DNA of 64,000 nt from Entomortierella parvispora. Lineage: Eukaryota > Mortierellomycota > Mortierellomycetes > Mortierellales > Mortierellaceae. The notes below the pieces were generated by a model. It saw nothing but the letters and a program-made list of their open reading frames with translations. It had not been told where the DNA came from and ran no database searches. This document shows, in pieces, positions 40,771-55,435 of this stretch; position 1 is the first letter of the stretch, and each line of letters begins with the position of its first letter. The stretch spans positions 2,636,042 through 2,700,041 of the forward strand of contig OY752145.1 of NCBI GenBank assembly GCA_963573315.1, written 5' to 3'. The position numbers and the translations under genes are program-made.

Positions 40771-43700
40771 TTTTTTATTTATTGTACAGTGATCGCGCGT
40801 TTACTTCTTAGTCTGTGGTCACTCAAAGGAACAAGATCGATGATGGGTCTCTGTATTAAAATCACGAAGAGAACAGAAAGATGGCATCCATTCAAAGGTA
40901 CAAGGACAATACGGTCCCAGGGGCCATGGGTTCGATCTCGAAGAGAAGAGCGGCACCGCATCACGTTGGAAGTGACCGTTCCCCGCCAAGCGATGGAGAG
41001 GAGAAGTGAGCAACAGTCAACGACAAAAAAATAGAGAACTCTTGACAAAGTACCTCACCAAAGGCCGAGATCACCCCTCATACACAAATCCAGCCTATCA
41101 AAATAGCTAAAAGTACACACCAGTATGCAGAGGAGGACATGATGAAGGACTCCTAGAGTCGATCGATCCTCACACGACATCTGGCTTGATGCGCACTCTT
41201 CTTCGCCTATGATATGGAAGGTATAGGGTAGAGTTTGGATCTCGGAAAAGGGCTTCAGAGGACTGTAATGATCAGAGAGAGACTCTAGTCGGCCTGCGTT
41301 GACAATGCTCCTCTCGTTCACGAGGATGGGGTGGGTGAGGACACGGTGCGGGGTTTGGTTCCTAAGAAGTGGCAAGACTATGTAAATGGTCAGTGGACGC
41401 TATCAAGACGCGGTTGCACCTCTATTGCAATTAACCTAGCCAGGGGCTTCCCACCAGCCGCAGAGGTGTTTCTCAGAGTGGCCCCCCCATCTCCCCCACA
41501 CCCCGCACCCGCACCCAAGCCCATCCCTCCACTCTCACCCCCTTCTGCTATTGTCCACCTGTAGGTGGGGCCCCAACCATCTTCCGTGAATGGAGGTAGC
41601 CGCGGAGGAGGAGTTTTCTGGGCCAGGATGGCGCTTACCCCCCCCCCCCCCTCTCCCTCTCCCTCTTGTCCTCTCTTTGCATCCAACGCCCTCACCCAGC
41701 CCACACCCCCTTCTGCAATTATGCACCTGTAGGTGGGGCCCCAACCATCTTCCGATAATGGAGACAGCCGCGGAGGAGGTGTTTCTGGGTCAGGATGGTG
41801 CTTAACCCCCCCCCTCTCCCTCTCCCTCTTGTCCTCTCTTCGCCACCTAAAGTCTTCATTGAAATTCACACAAGCGCCATAGACGCCTTGTCTTGGAGCG
41901 CTTAGCCCACTGCCATTACCTTGTTTGAGCTCAAAGGGGTGGACGACCTGAATGGAATGTGATCCTTGCGGAAGACTTGGTTCCTAAGAAGTGGAAAGAC
42001 TGTGTAAATGGTCAGCGGACGCTACCAAGACGCGTGTAAACCCACTTTGTACAGATGTCTCTCAGAGGTCGGCCCCAGCCTCACTCACTCCCTTCGACTT
42101 TATCCACGGAGGGGGCCAGATCACTACATAACAGTGCCAGCCGAAGAAGGTTGAGGACAGCCAGCCCACCGCCACTATTCATCATTGAAACTTCACACAG
42201 GCACCAAAGGACGCCCTGCCCTGAAGCGCTGAGGCCACTGCCATTACCTTGTCTTTGTCCAGGAGCCGACGGTATGGATGGAATATGGATATGGATATGG
42301 TCCATGTGTCCAGTGCTTGGTCCTGTGCATCCACTTGGCCCCGAAGAAATAATAGTAATAGCCGTACCATGGATGGAGGTAGCACCGATGAGATGGCTAG
42401 GATGGGAGAGGAGAAAGCTGTCCTCTTCTTGGGCTTTGGATGGCGGATGGCGCGTACTTTGACTCCCTTCGATGGATGGATGGACGGATGGATGGACGAC
42501 GCGTTCTTGTTTACTTGAAGCGGGACTGCTTTTTGTGTTGACTGGTGGCAAGCCAGCCGCAGCAGAAAAGCTGGCAGGCAGGGGAGGCGTTCTTGGTGGG
42601 CGGTCACCACTGAAAGCGTGCAAAGATGCAAGGGTGCAAGGACCGAGCATGCTCCAAAGAGCCGGGGTTGCTGTGGAGTCTCTGAAAGCGAGCCTCTGAA
42701 AGCAGCGGATGTTGTTGAAAGGCCGGTGGCCTCTGGCGGAGTTGAAGGTAGCCAGTTGAGAGGCGCTACCCTCGGTCTCTTTGTAGGGAAGAGACGTTCT
42801 TGAAGGACAGCGGGCGGCAGAGGACAGAGCTTTCTTTTGGAGAGCGAAGCGCGTCACCAGAGAGGCAGATGGAGCTGGTATTTTTCAGGAACTGGGTCTC
42901 TTGAGACCTGGCTTATGCTTCTCTGGGCCCGAGACGAGAGCTCAGCACTTGTGCTTGTTACTGACCACGCGGTTTGAAGAACGCGCGCTAGCCTGGGCTG
43001 TGCTGCAGTGCTACAAGAGACTACAGGATAGACATGCAAGGGGGCGTTAGTGACTGAAGTACACAAACGAAGGCCTAGGAAGTAGGGCGCAAGGGATTTT
43101 TTTGTTTGGCTGGATTTCATATATTTTAGTTCAGCTCAGAGCATACCTTAAAAAAAACACGAGCCGTGCTCTTGTGTCTGAGTTGCACGCGAGTGCTGGG
43201 CTTGGTTGGACAACCCTTGGAGCCATGGCAGAGATGGATCATGACTGAAATGGAAATGTGCATGTGAAATGTCAGTGGGAATGTAGGGTGGGTGTGGGGA
43301 GGAGGGGAGGTGGTGAGAGAGAAAAAAAAGAAAACAAAAAATCAGCGCGCGCATTTTTGTATCTGCAGCGGAGAGGTCTGGTCCCGTGTAAACGGTCTGA
43401 ACGGTCTAACCCTGTGTAAACGGTCGAACACCGTGTAAACAACGGTCCAGCTACATGGCCAGATAGCCCTTTTCCCTTCTTTTCCATGCACACTCGGTCC
43501 GGTGGCTTGAACGCAATTACGAAGGTGGACCTTGTCCTAGGGTCCGCAAGAGAGGTTCATTCCTACAAGTGGCACGCGTACCAACATTGTCTTTGAAGTT
43601 CTCGGAGAGGGAGGAGGCACCGTGGAGAATGGAGAATCAGATGGCACTGGCTGCATCCCACCATAGCTCGGGGGGGGGGGTTTTGTTCTCATGCCTCCGT

Positions 43701-44436
43701 CTACCTGTCAGATCCTGAAAACTGGAAGGAGGAAGACGTCTCCTCAGTGAAGATATCTGTCGTGTTGGATCCGATCATCGGATCCTGGACCCTGGATCCA
43801 TAAAGGTTGCGGTGGAGGGTCCATCTCTCTTTTTAATGACCGATCCTTCTCGGGAAAAGAAAAAGAAGCAGACGTGCTCGGTCTTGATATGTTCTGGAGA
43901 GTGGTCAGGAGCACAAAAGGAGGCGGGCATCTCCCTTCTTCCCTGCGTGGATCTGTTGATCTAGGATCTAGGATGGCATCCAGGACGGTGGCGACAAAAG
44001 ATCCTGTCCTCTCCATTGCACTCAGAGCACTCGAGTCTCTGCTGCACCCAAAGATCAGCGATGGTGATCGGTACTCTCTCCTGGATCTCTGGCGCTCCCC
44101 CCGAGGACAAAAGTCGACAAGTCTTGGGGCGACTGCAACCAACACATCCTCCCCGTCACCAAGCAGCCATGTAGCCGGCACCCCCATCTCGCGTCAAAGC
44201 CATACCGCACTCGCCTAGTATTTTCCAACCTACTGTACTTCTCAACCTTCTTCTCAACCTATATATCTACTTCTCAGCCTACTTCTCAACCTAGTGAACG
44301 TTTCATTCAATTTGGTGGGGACCTGATGACCTTTGTTTTCTTGATCAACTATTACTTCAAGAGATTCATGTTGTCATTGTTGACGAACACTGCTCGGTTC
44401 CTCTCATCAGGAATATTGAAAAGAGTTGACATTTCT
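40771..44436 (+). repeat. Satellite copy 4
   Basis: 3,666 bp; first C run 14, like copy 2. Confidence 0.95.
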
Positions 44437-47400
44437 TTTTTTATTTATTGTACAGTGATCGCGCGTTTACTTCTTAGTCTGTGGTCACTCAAAGGAACAA
44501 GATCGATGATGGGTCTCTGTATTAAAATCACGAAGAGAACAGAAAGATGGCATCCATTCAAAGGTACAAGGACAATACGGTCCCAGGGGCCATGGGTTCG
44601 ATCTCGAAGAGAAGAGCGGCACCGCATCACGTTGGAAGTGACCGTTCCCCGCCAAGCGATGGAGAGGAGAAGTGAGCAACAGTCAACGACAAAAAAATAG
44701 AGAACTCTTGACAAAGTACCTCACCAAAGGCCGAGATCACCCCTCATACACAAATCCAGCCTATCAAAATAGCTAAAAGTACACACCAGTATGCAGAGGA
44801 GGACATGATGAAGGACTCCTAGAGTCGATCGATCCTCACACGACATCTGGCTTGATGCGCACTCTTCTTCGCCTATGATATGGAAGGTATAGGGTAGAGT
44901 TTGGATCTCGGAAAAGGGCTTCAGAGGACTGTAATGATCAGAGAGAGACTCTAGTCGGCCTGCGTTGACAATGCTCCTCTCGTTCACGAGGATGGGGTGG
45001 GTGAGGACACGGTGCGGGGTTTGGTTCCTAAGAAGTGGCAAGACTATGTAAATGGTCAGTGGACGCTATCAAGACGCGGTTGCACCTCTATTGCAATTAA
45101 CCTAGCCAGGGGCTTCCCACCAGCCGCAGAGGTGTTTCTCAGAGTGGCCCCCCCATCTCCCCCACACCCCGCACCCGCACCCAAGCCCATCCCTCCACTC
45201 TCACCCCCTTCTGCTATTGTCCACCTGTAGGTGGGGCCCCAACCATCTTCCGTGAATGGAGGTAGCCGCGGAGGAGGAGTTTTCTGGGCCAGGATGGCGC
45301 TTACCCCCCCCCCCCCCTCTCCCTCTCCCTCTTGTCCTCTCTTTGCATCCAACGCCCTCACCCAGCCCACACCCCCTTCTGCAATTATGCACCTGTAGGT
45401 GGGGCCCCAACCATCTTCCGATAATGGAGACAGCCGCGGAGGAGGTGTTTCTGGGTCAGGATGGTGCTTAACCCCCCCCCTCTCCCTCTCCCTCTTGTCC
45501 TCTCTTCGCCACCTAAAGTCTTCATTGAAATTCACACAAGCGCCATAGACGCCTTGTCTTGGAGCGCTTAGCCCACTGCCATTACCTTGTTTGAGCTCAA
45601 AGGGGTGGACGACCTGAATGGAATGTGATCCTTGCGGAAGACTTGGTTCCTAAGAAGTGGAAAGACTGTGTAAATGGTCAGCGGACGCTACCAAGACGCG
45701 TGTAAACCCACTTTGTACAGATGTCTCTCAGAGGTCGGCCCCAGCCTCACTCACTCCCTTCGACTTTATCCACGGAGGGGGCCAGATCACTACATAACAG
45801 TGCCAGCCGAAGAAGGTTGAGGACAGCCAGCCCACCGCCACTATTCATCATTGAAACTTCACACAGGCACCAAAGGACGCCCTGCCCTGAAGCGCTGAGG
45901 CCACTGCCATTACCTTGTCTTTGTCCAGGAGCCGACGGTATGGATGGAATATGGATATGGATATGGTCCATGTGTCCAGTGCTTGGTCCTGTGCATCCAC
46001 TTGGCCCCGAAGAAATAATAGTAATAGCCGTACCATGGATGGAGGTAGCACCGATGAGATGGCTAGGATGGGAGAGGAGAAAGCTGTCCTCTTCTTGGGC
46101 TTTGGATGGCGGATGGCGCGTACTTTGACTCCCTTCGATGGATGGATGGACGGATGGATGGACGACGCGTTCTTGTTTACTTGAAGCGGGACTGCTTTTT
46201 GTGTTGACTGGTGGCAAGCCAGCCGCAGCAGAAAAGCTGGCAGGCAGGGGAGGCGTTCTTGGTGGGCGGTCACCACTGAAAGCGTGCAAAGATGCAAGGG
46301 TGCAAGGACCGAGCATGCTCCAAAGAGCCGGGGTTGCTGTGGAGTCTCTGAAAGCGAGCCTCTGAAAGCAGCGGATGTTGTTGAAAGGCCGGTGGCCTCT
46401 GGCGGAGTTGAAGGTAGCCAGTTGAGAGGCGCTACCCTCGGTCTCTTTGTAGGGAAGAGACGTTCTTGAAGGACAGCGGGCGGCAGAGGACAGAGCTTTC
46501 TTTTGGAGAGCGAAGCGCGTCACCAGAGAGGCAGATGGAGCTGGTATTTTTCAGGAACTGGGTCTCTTGAGACCTGGCTTATGCTTCTCTGGGCCCGAGA
46601 CGAGAGCTCAGCACTTGTGCTTGTTACTGACCACGCGGTTTGAAGAACGCGCGCTAGCCTGGGCTGTGCTGCAGTGCTACAAGAGACTACAGGATAGACA
46701 TGCAAGGGGGCGTTAGTGACTGAAGTACACAAACGAAGGCCTAGGAAGTAGGGCGCAAGGGATTTTTTTGTTTGGCTGGATTTCATATATTTTAGTTCAG
46801 CTCAGAGCATACCTTAAAAAAAACACGAGCCGTGCTCTTGTGTCTGAGTTGCACGCGAGTGCTGGGCTTGGTTGGACAACCCTTGGAGCCATGGCAGAGA
46901 TGGATCATGACTGAAATGGAAATGTGCATGTGAAATGTCAGTGGGAATGTAGGGTGGGTGTGGGGAGGAGGGGAGGTGGTGAGAGAGAAAAAAAAGAAAA
47001 CAAAAAATCAGCGCGCGCATTTTTGTATCTGCAGCGGAGAGGTCTGGTCCCGTGTAAACGGTCTGAACGGTCTAACCCTGTGTAAACGGTCGAACACCGT
47101 GTAAACAACGGTCCAGCTACATGGCCAGATAGCCCTTTTCCCTTCTTTTCCATGCACACTCGGTCCGGTGGCTTGAACGCAATTACGAAGGTGGACCTTG
47201 TCCTAGGGTCCGCAAGAGAGGTTCATTCCTACAAGTGGCACGCGTACCAACATTGTCTTTGAAGTTCTCGGAGAGGGAGGAGGCACCGTGGAGAATGGAG
47301 AATCAGATGGCACTGGCTGCATCCCACCATAGCTCGGGGGGGGGGGTTTTGTTCTCATGCCTCCGTCTACCTGTCAGATCCTGAAAACTGGAAGGAGGAA

Positions 47401-48102
47401 GACGTCTCCTCAGTGAAGATATCTGTCGTGTTGGATCCGATCATCGGATCCTGGACCCTGGATCCATAAAGGTTGCGGTGGAGGGTCCATCTCTCTTTTT
47501 AATGACCGATCCTTCTCGGGAAAAGAAAAAGAAGCAGACGTGCTCGGTCTTGATATGTTCTGGAGAGTGGTCAGGAGCACAAAAGGAGGCGGGCATCTCC
47601 CTTCTTCCCTGCGTGGATCTGTTGATCTAGGATCTAGGATGGCATCCAGGACGGTGGCGACAAAAGATCCTGTCCTCTCCATTGCACTCAGAGCACTCGA
47701 GTCTCTGCTGCACCCAAAGATCAGCGATGGTGATCGGTACTCTCTCCTGGATCTCTGGCGCTCCCCCCGAGGACAAAAGTCGACAAGTCTTGGGGCGACT
47801 GCAACCAACACATCCTCCCCGTCACCAAGCAGCCATGTAGCCGGCACCCCCATCTCGCGTCAAAGCCATACCGCACTCGCCTAGTATTTTCCAACCTACT
47901 GTACTTCTCAACCTTCTTCTCAACCTATATATCTACTTCTCAGCCTACTTCTCAACCTAGTGAACGTTTCATTCAATTTGGTGGGGACCTGATGACCTTT
48001 GTTTTCTTGATCAACTATTACTTCAAGAGATTCATGTTGTCATTGTTGACGAACACTGCTCGGTTCCTCTCATCAGGAATATTGAAAAGAGTTGACATTT
48101 CT
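44437..48102 (+). repeat. Satellite copy 5
   Basis: 3,666 bp; first C run 14, like copy 2. Confidence 0.95.
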
Positions 48103-51100
48103 TTTTTTATTTATTGTACAGTGATCGCGCGTTTACTTCTTAGTCTGTGGTCACTCAAAGGAACAAGATCGATGATGGGTCTCTGTATTAAAATCACGAA
48201 GAGAACAGAAAGATGGCATCCATTCAAAGGTACAAGGACAATACGGTCCCAGGGGCCATGGGTTCGATCTCGAAGAGAAGAGCGGCACCGCATCACGTTG
48301 GAAGTGACCGTTCCCCGCCAAGCGATGGAGAGGAGAAGTGAGCAACAGTCAACGACAAAAAAATAGAGAACTCTTGACAAAGTACCTCACCAAAGGCCGA
48401 GATCACCCCTCATACACAAATCCAGCCTATCAAAATAGCTAAAAGTACACACCAGTATGCAGAGGAGGACATGATGAAGGACTCCTAGAGTCGATCGATC
48501 CTCACACGACATCTGGCTTGATGCGCACTCTTCTTCGCCTATGATATGGAAGGTATAGGGTAGAGTTTGGATCTCGGAAAAGGGCTTCAGAGGACTGTAA
48601 TGATCAGAGAGAGACTCTAGTCGGCCTGCGTTGACAATGCTCCTCTCGTTCACGAGGATGGGGTGGGTGAGGACACGGTGCGGGGTTTGGTTCCTAAGAA
48701 GTGGCAAGACTATGTAAATGGTCAGTGGACGCTATCAAGACGCGGTTGCACCTCTATTGCAATTAACCTAGCCAGGGGCTTCCCACCAGCCGCAGAGGTG
48801 TTTCTCAGAGTGGCCCCCCCATCTCCCCCACACCCCGCACCCGCACCCAAGCCCATCCCTCCACTCTCACCCCCTTCTGCTATTGTCCACCTGTAGGTGG
48901 GGCCCCAACCATCTTCCGTGAATGGAGGTAGCCGCGGAGGAGGAGTTTTCTGGGCCAGGATGGCGCTTACCCCCCCCCCCCCTCTCTCCCTCTCCCTCTT
49001 GTCCTCTCTTTGCATCCAACGCCCTCACCCAGCCCACACCCCCTTCTGCAATTATGCACCTGTAGGTGGGGCCCCAACCATCTTCCGATAATGGAGACAG
49101 CCGCGGAGGAGGTGTTTCTGGGTCAGGATGGTGCTTAACCCCCCCCCTCTCCCTCTCCCTCTTGTCCTCTCTTCGCCACCTAAAGTCTTCATTGAAATTC
49201 ACACAAGCGCCATAGACGCCTTGTCTTGGAGCGCTTAGCCCACTGCCATTACCTTGTTTGAGCTCAAAGGGGTGGACGACCTGAATGGAATGTGATCCTT
49301 GCGGAAGACTTGGTTCCTAAGAAGTGGAAAGACTGTGTAAATGGTCAGCGGACGCTACCAAGACGCGTGTAAACCCACTTTGTACAGATGTCTCTCAGAG
49401 GTCGGCCCCAGCCTCACTCACTCCCTTCGACTTTATCCACGGAGGGGGCCAGATCACTACATAACAGTGCCAGCCGAAGAAGGTTGAGGACAGCCAGCCC
49501 ACCGCCACTATTCATCATTGAAACTTCACACAGGCACCAAAGGACGCCCTGCCCTGAAGCGCTGAGGCCACTGCCATTACCTTGTCTTTGTCCAGGAGCC
49601 GACGGTATGGATGGAATATGGATATGGATATGGTCCATGTGTCCAGTGCTTGGTCCTGTGCATCCACTTGGCCCCGAAGAAATAATAGTAATAGCCGTAC
49701 CATGGATGGAGGTAGCACCGATGAGATGGCTAGGATGGGAGAGGAGAAAGCTGTCCTCTTCTTGGGCTTTGGATGGCGGATGGCGCGTACTTTGACTCCC
49801 TTCGATGGATGGATGGACGGATGGATGGACGACGCGTTCTTGTTTACTTGAAGCGGGACTGCTTTTTGTGTTGACTGGTGGCAAGCCAGCCGCAGCAGAA
49901 AAGCTGGCAGGCAGGGGAGGCGTTCTTGGTGGGCGGTCACCACTGAAAGCGTGCAAAGATGCAAGGGTGCAAGGACCGAGCATGCTCCAAAGAGCCGGGG
50001 TTGCTGTGGAGTCTCTGAAAGCGAGCCTCTGAAAGCAGCGGATGTTGTTGAAAGGCCGGTGGCCTCTGGCGGAGTTGAAGGTAGCCAGTTGAGAGGCGCT
50101 ACCCTCGGTCTCTTTGTAGGGAAGAGACGTTCTTGAAGGACAGCGGGCGGCAGAGGACAGAGCTTTCTTTTGGAGAGCGAAGCGCGTCACCAGAGAGGCA
50201 GATGGAGCTGGTATTTTTCAGGAACTGGGTCTCTTGAGACCTGGCTTATGCTTCTCTGGGCCCGAGACGAGAGCTCAGCACTTGTGCTTGTTACTGACCA
50301 CGCGGTTTGAAGAACGCGCGCTAGCCTGGGCTGTGCTGCAGTGCTACAAGAGACTACAGGATAGACATGCAAGGGGGCGTTAGTGACTGAAGTACACAAA
50401 CGAAGGCCTAGGAAGTAGGGCGCAAGGGATTTTTTTGTTTGGCTGGATTTCATATATTTTAGTTCAGCTCAGAGCATACCTTAAAAAAAACACGAGCCGT
50501 GCTCTTGTGTCTGAGTTGCACGCGAGTGCTGGGCTTGGTTGGACAACCCTTGGAGCCATGGCAGAGATGGATCATGACTGAAATGGAAATGTGCATGTGA
50601 AATGTCAGTGGGAATGTAGGGTGGGTGTGGGGAGGAGGGGAGGTGGTGAGAGAGAAAAAAAAGAAAACAAAAAATCAGCGCGCGCATTTTTGTATCTGCA
50701 GCGGAGAGGTCTGGTCCCGTGTAAACGGTCTGAACGGTCTAACCCTGTGTAAACGGTCGAACACCGTGTAAACAACGGTCCAGCTACATGGCCAGATAGC
50801 CCTTTTCCCTTCTTTTCCATGCACACTCGGTCCGGTGGCTTGAACGCAATTACGAAGGTGGACCTTGTCCTAGGGTCCGCAAGAGAGGTTCATTCCTACA
50901 AGTGGCACGCGTACCAACATTGTCTTTGAAGTTCTCGGAGAGGGAGGAGGCACCGTGGAGAATGGAGAATCAGATGGCACTGGCTGCATCCCACCATAGC
51001 TCGGGGGGGGGGGTTTTGTTCTCATGCCTCCGTCTACCTGTCAGATCCTGAAAACTGGAAGGAGGAAGACGTCTCCTCAGTGAAGATATCTGTCGTGTTG

Positions 51101-51769
51101 GATCCGATCATCGGATCCTGGACCCTGGATCCATAAAGGTTGCGGTGGAGGGTCCATCTCTCTTTTTAATGACCGATCCTTCTCGGGAAAAGAAAAAGAA
51201 GCAGACGTGCTCGGTCTTGATATGTTCTGGAGAGTGGTCAGGAGCACAAAAGGAGGCGGGCATCTCCCTTCTTCCCTGCGTGGATCTGTTGATCTAGGAT
51301 CTAGGATGGCATCCAGGACGGTGGCGACAAAAGATCCTGTCCTCTCCATTGCACTCAGAGCACTCGAGTCTCTGCTGCACCCAAAGATCAGCGATGGTGA
51401 TCGGTACTCTCTCCTGGATCTCTGGCGCTCCCCCCGAGGACAAAAGTCGACAAGTCTTGGGGCGACTGCAACCAACACATCCTCCCCGTCACCAAGCAGC
51501 CATGTAGCCGGCACCCCCATCTCGCGTCAAAGCCATACCGCACTCGCCTAGTATTTTCCAACCTACTGTACTTCTCAACCTTCTTCTCAACCTATATATC
51601 TACTTCTCAGCCTACTTCTCAACCTAGTGAACGTTTCATTCAATTTGGTGGGGACCTGATGACCTTTGTTTTCTTGATCAACTATTACTTCAAGAGATTC
51701 ATGTTGTCATTGTTGACGAACACTGCTCGGTTCCTCTCATCAGGAATATTGAAAAGAGTTGACATTTCT
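48103..51769 (+). repeat. Satellite copy 6
   Basis: 3,667 bp; near 48,970 the C run is 13 and an extra CT follows (TCTCTCCC instead of TCTCCC). Apart from pure homopolymer length changes this is the only variant I noticed among copies 2-10. Confidence 0.95.
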
Positions 51770-54700
51770 TTTTTTATTTATTGTACAGTGATCGCGCGTT
51801 TACTTCTTAGTCTGTGGTCACTCAAAGGAACAAGATCGATGATGGGTCTCTGTATTAAAATCACGAAGAGAACAGAAAGATGGCATCCATTCAAAGGTAC
51901 AAGGACAATACGGTCCCAGGGGCCATGGGTTCGATCTCGAAGAGAAGAGCGGCACCGCATCACGTTGGAAGTGACCGTTCCCCGCCAAGCGATGGAGAGG
52001 AGAAGTGAGCAACAGTCAACGACAAAAAAATAGAGAACTCTTGACAAAGTACCTCACCAAAGGCCGAGATCACCCCTCATACACAAATCCAGCCTATCAA
52101 AATAGCTAAAAGTACACACCAGTATGCAGAGGAGGACATGATGAAGGACTCCTAGAGTCGATCGATCCTCACACGACATCTGGCTTGATGCGCACTCTTC
52201 TTCGCCTATGATATGGAAGGTATAGGGTAGAGTTTGGATCTCGGAAAAGGGCTTCAGAGGACTGTAATGATCAGAGAGAGACTCTAGTCGGCCTGCGTTG
52301 ACAATGCTCCTCTCGTTCACGAGGATGGGGTGGGTGAGGACACGGTGCGGGGTTTGGTTCCTAAGAAGTGGCAAGACTATGTAAATGGTCAGTGGACGCT
52401 ATCAAGACGCGGTTGCACCTCTATTGCAATTAACCTAGCCAGGGGCTTCCCACCAGCCGCAGAGGTGTTTCTCAGAGTGGCCCCCCCATCTCCCCCACAC
52501 CCCGCACCCGCACCCAAGCCCATCCCTCCACTCTCACCCCCTTCTGCTATTGTCCACCTGTAGGTGGGGCCCCAACCATCTTCCGTGAATGGAGGTAGCC
52601 GCGGAGGAGGAGTTTTCTGGGCCAGGATGGCGCTTACCCCCCCCCCCCCCTCTCCCTCTCCCTCTTGTCCTCTCTTTGCATCCAACGCCCTCACCCAGCC
52701 CACACCCCCTTCTGCAATTATGCACCTGTAGGTGGGGCCCCAACCATCTTCCGATAATGGAGACAGCCGCGGAGGAGGTGTTTCTGGGTCAGGATGGTGC
52801 TTAACCCCCCCCCTCTCCCTCTCCCTCTTGTCCTCTCTTCGCCACCTAAAGTCTTCATTGAAATTCACACAAGCGCCATAGACGCCTTGTCTTGGAGCGC
52901 TTAGCCCACTGCCATTACCTTGTTTGAGCTCAAAGGGGTGGACGACCTGAATGGAATGTGATCCTTGCGGAAGACTTGGTTCCTAAGAAGTGGAAAGACT
53001 GTGTAAATGGTCAGCGGACGCTACCAAGACGCGTGTAAACCCACTTTGTACAGATGTCTCTCAGAGGTCGGCCCCAGCCTCACTCACTCCCTTCGACTTT
53101 ATCCACGGAGGGGGCCAGATCACTACATAACAGTGCCAGCCGAAGAAGGTTGAGGACAGCCAGCCCACCGCCACTATTCATCATTGAAACTTCACACAGG
53201 CACCAAAGGACGCCCTGCCCTGAAGCGCTGAGGCCACTGCCATTACCTTGTCTTTGTCCAGGAGCCGACGGTATGGATGGAATATGGATATGGATATGGT
53301 CCATGTGTCCAGTGCTTGGTCCTGTGCATCCACTTGGCCCCGAAGAAATAATAGTAATAGCCGTACCATGGATGGAGGTAGCACCGATGAGATGGCTAGG
53401 ATGGGAGAGGAGAAAGCTGTCCTCTTCTTGGGCTTTGGATGGCGGATGGCGCGTACTTTGACTCCCTTCGATGGATGGATGGACGGATGGATGGACGACG
53501 CGTTCTTGTTTACTTGAAGCGGGACTGCTTTTTGTGTTGACTGGTGGCAAGCCAGCCGCAGCAGAAAAGCTGGCAGGCAGGGGAGGCGTTCTTGGTGGGC
53601 GGTCACCACTGAAAGCGTGCAAAGATGCAAGGGTGCAAGGACCGAGCATGCTCCAAAGAGCCGGGGTTGCTGTGGAGTCTCTGAAAGCGAGCCTCTGAAA
53701 GCAGCGGATGTTGTTGAAAGGCCGGTGGCCTCTGGCGGAGTTGAAGGTAGCCAGTTGAGAGGCGCTACCCTCGGTCTCTTTGTAGGGAAGAGACGTTCTT
53801 GAAGGACAGCGGGCGGCAGAGGACAGAGCTTTCTTTTGGAGAGCGAAGCGCGTCACCAGAGAGGCAGATGGAGCTGGTATTTTTCAGGAACTGGGTCTCT
53901 TGAGACCTGGCTTATGCTTCTCTGGGCCCGAGACGAGAGCTCAGCACTTGTGCTTGTTACTGACCACGCGGTTTGAAGAACGCGCGCTAGCCTGGGCTGT
54001 GCTGCAGTGCTACAAGAGACTACAGGATAGACATGCAAGGGGGCGTTAGTGACTGAAGTACACAAACGAAGGCCTAGGAAGTAGGGCGCAAGGGATTTTT
54101 TTGTTTGGCTGGATTTCATATATTTTAGTTCAGCTCAGAGCATACCTTAAAAAAAACACGAGCCGTGCTCTTGTGTCTGAGTTGCACGCGAGTGCTGGGC
54201 TTGGTTGGACAACCCTTGGAGCCATGGCAGAGATGGATCATGACTGAAATGGAAATGTGCATGTGAAATGTCAGTGGGAATGTAGGGTGGGTGTGGGGAG
54301 GAGGGGAGGTGGTGAGAGAGAAAAAAAAGAAAACAAAAAATCAGCGCGCGCATTTTTGTATCTGCAGCGGAGAGGTCTGGTCCCGTGTAAACGGTCTGAA
54401 CGGTCTAACCCTGTGTAAACGGTCGAACACCGTGTAAACAACGGTCCAGCTACATGGCCAGATAGCCCTTTTCCCTTCTTTTCCATGCACACTCGGTCCG
54501 GTGGCTTGAACGCAATTACGAAGGTGGACCTTGTCCTAGGGTCCGCAAGAGAGGTTCATTCCTACAAGTGGCACGCGTACCAACATTGTCTTTGAAGTTC
54601 TCGGAGAGGGAGGAGGCACCGTGGAGAATGGAGAATCAGATGGCACTGGCTGCATCCCACCATAGCTCGGGGGGGGGGGTTTTGTTCTCATGCCTCCGTC

Positions 54701-55435
54701 TACCTGTCAGATCCTGAAAACTGGAAGGAGGAAGACGTCTCCTCAGTGAAGATATCTGTCGTGTTGGATCCGATCATCGGATCCTGGACCCTGGATCCAT
54801 AAAGGTTGCGGTGGAGGGTCCATCTCTCTTTTTAATGACCGATCCTTCTCGGGAAAAGAAAAAGAAGCAGACGTGCTCGGTCTTGATATGTTCTGGAGAG
54901 TGGTCAGGAGCACAAAAGGAGGCGGGCATCTCCCTTCTTCCCTGCGTGGATCTGTTGATCTAGGATCTAGGATGGCATCCAGGACGGTGGCGACAAAAGA
55001 TCCTGTCCTCTCCATTGCACTCAGAGCACTCGAGTCTCTGCTGCACCCAAAGATCAGCGATGGTGATCGGTACTCTCTCCTGGATCTCTGGCGCTCCCCC
55101 CGAGGACAAAAGTCGACAAGTCTTGGGGCGACTGCAACCAACACATCCTCCCCGTCACCAAGCAGCCATGTAGCCGGCACCCCCATCTCGCGTCAAAGCC
55201 ATACCGCACTCGCCTAGTATTTTCCAACCTACTGTACTTCTCAACCTTCTTCTCAACCTATATATCTACTTCTCAGCCTACTTCTCAACCTAGTGAACGT
55301 TTCATTCAATTTGGTGGGGACCTGATGACCTTTGTTTTCTTGATCAACTATTACTTCAAGAGATTCATGTTGTCATTGTTGACGAACACTGCTCGGTTCC
55401 TCTCATCAGGAATATTGAAAAGAGTTGACATTTCT
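51770..55435 (+). repeat. Satellite copy 7
   Basis: 3,666 bp; first C run 14. Confidence 0.95.
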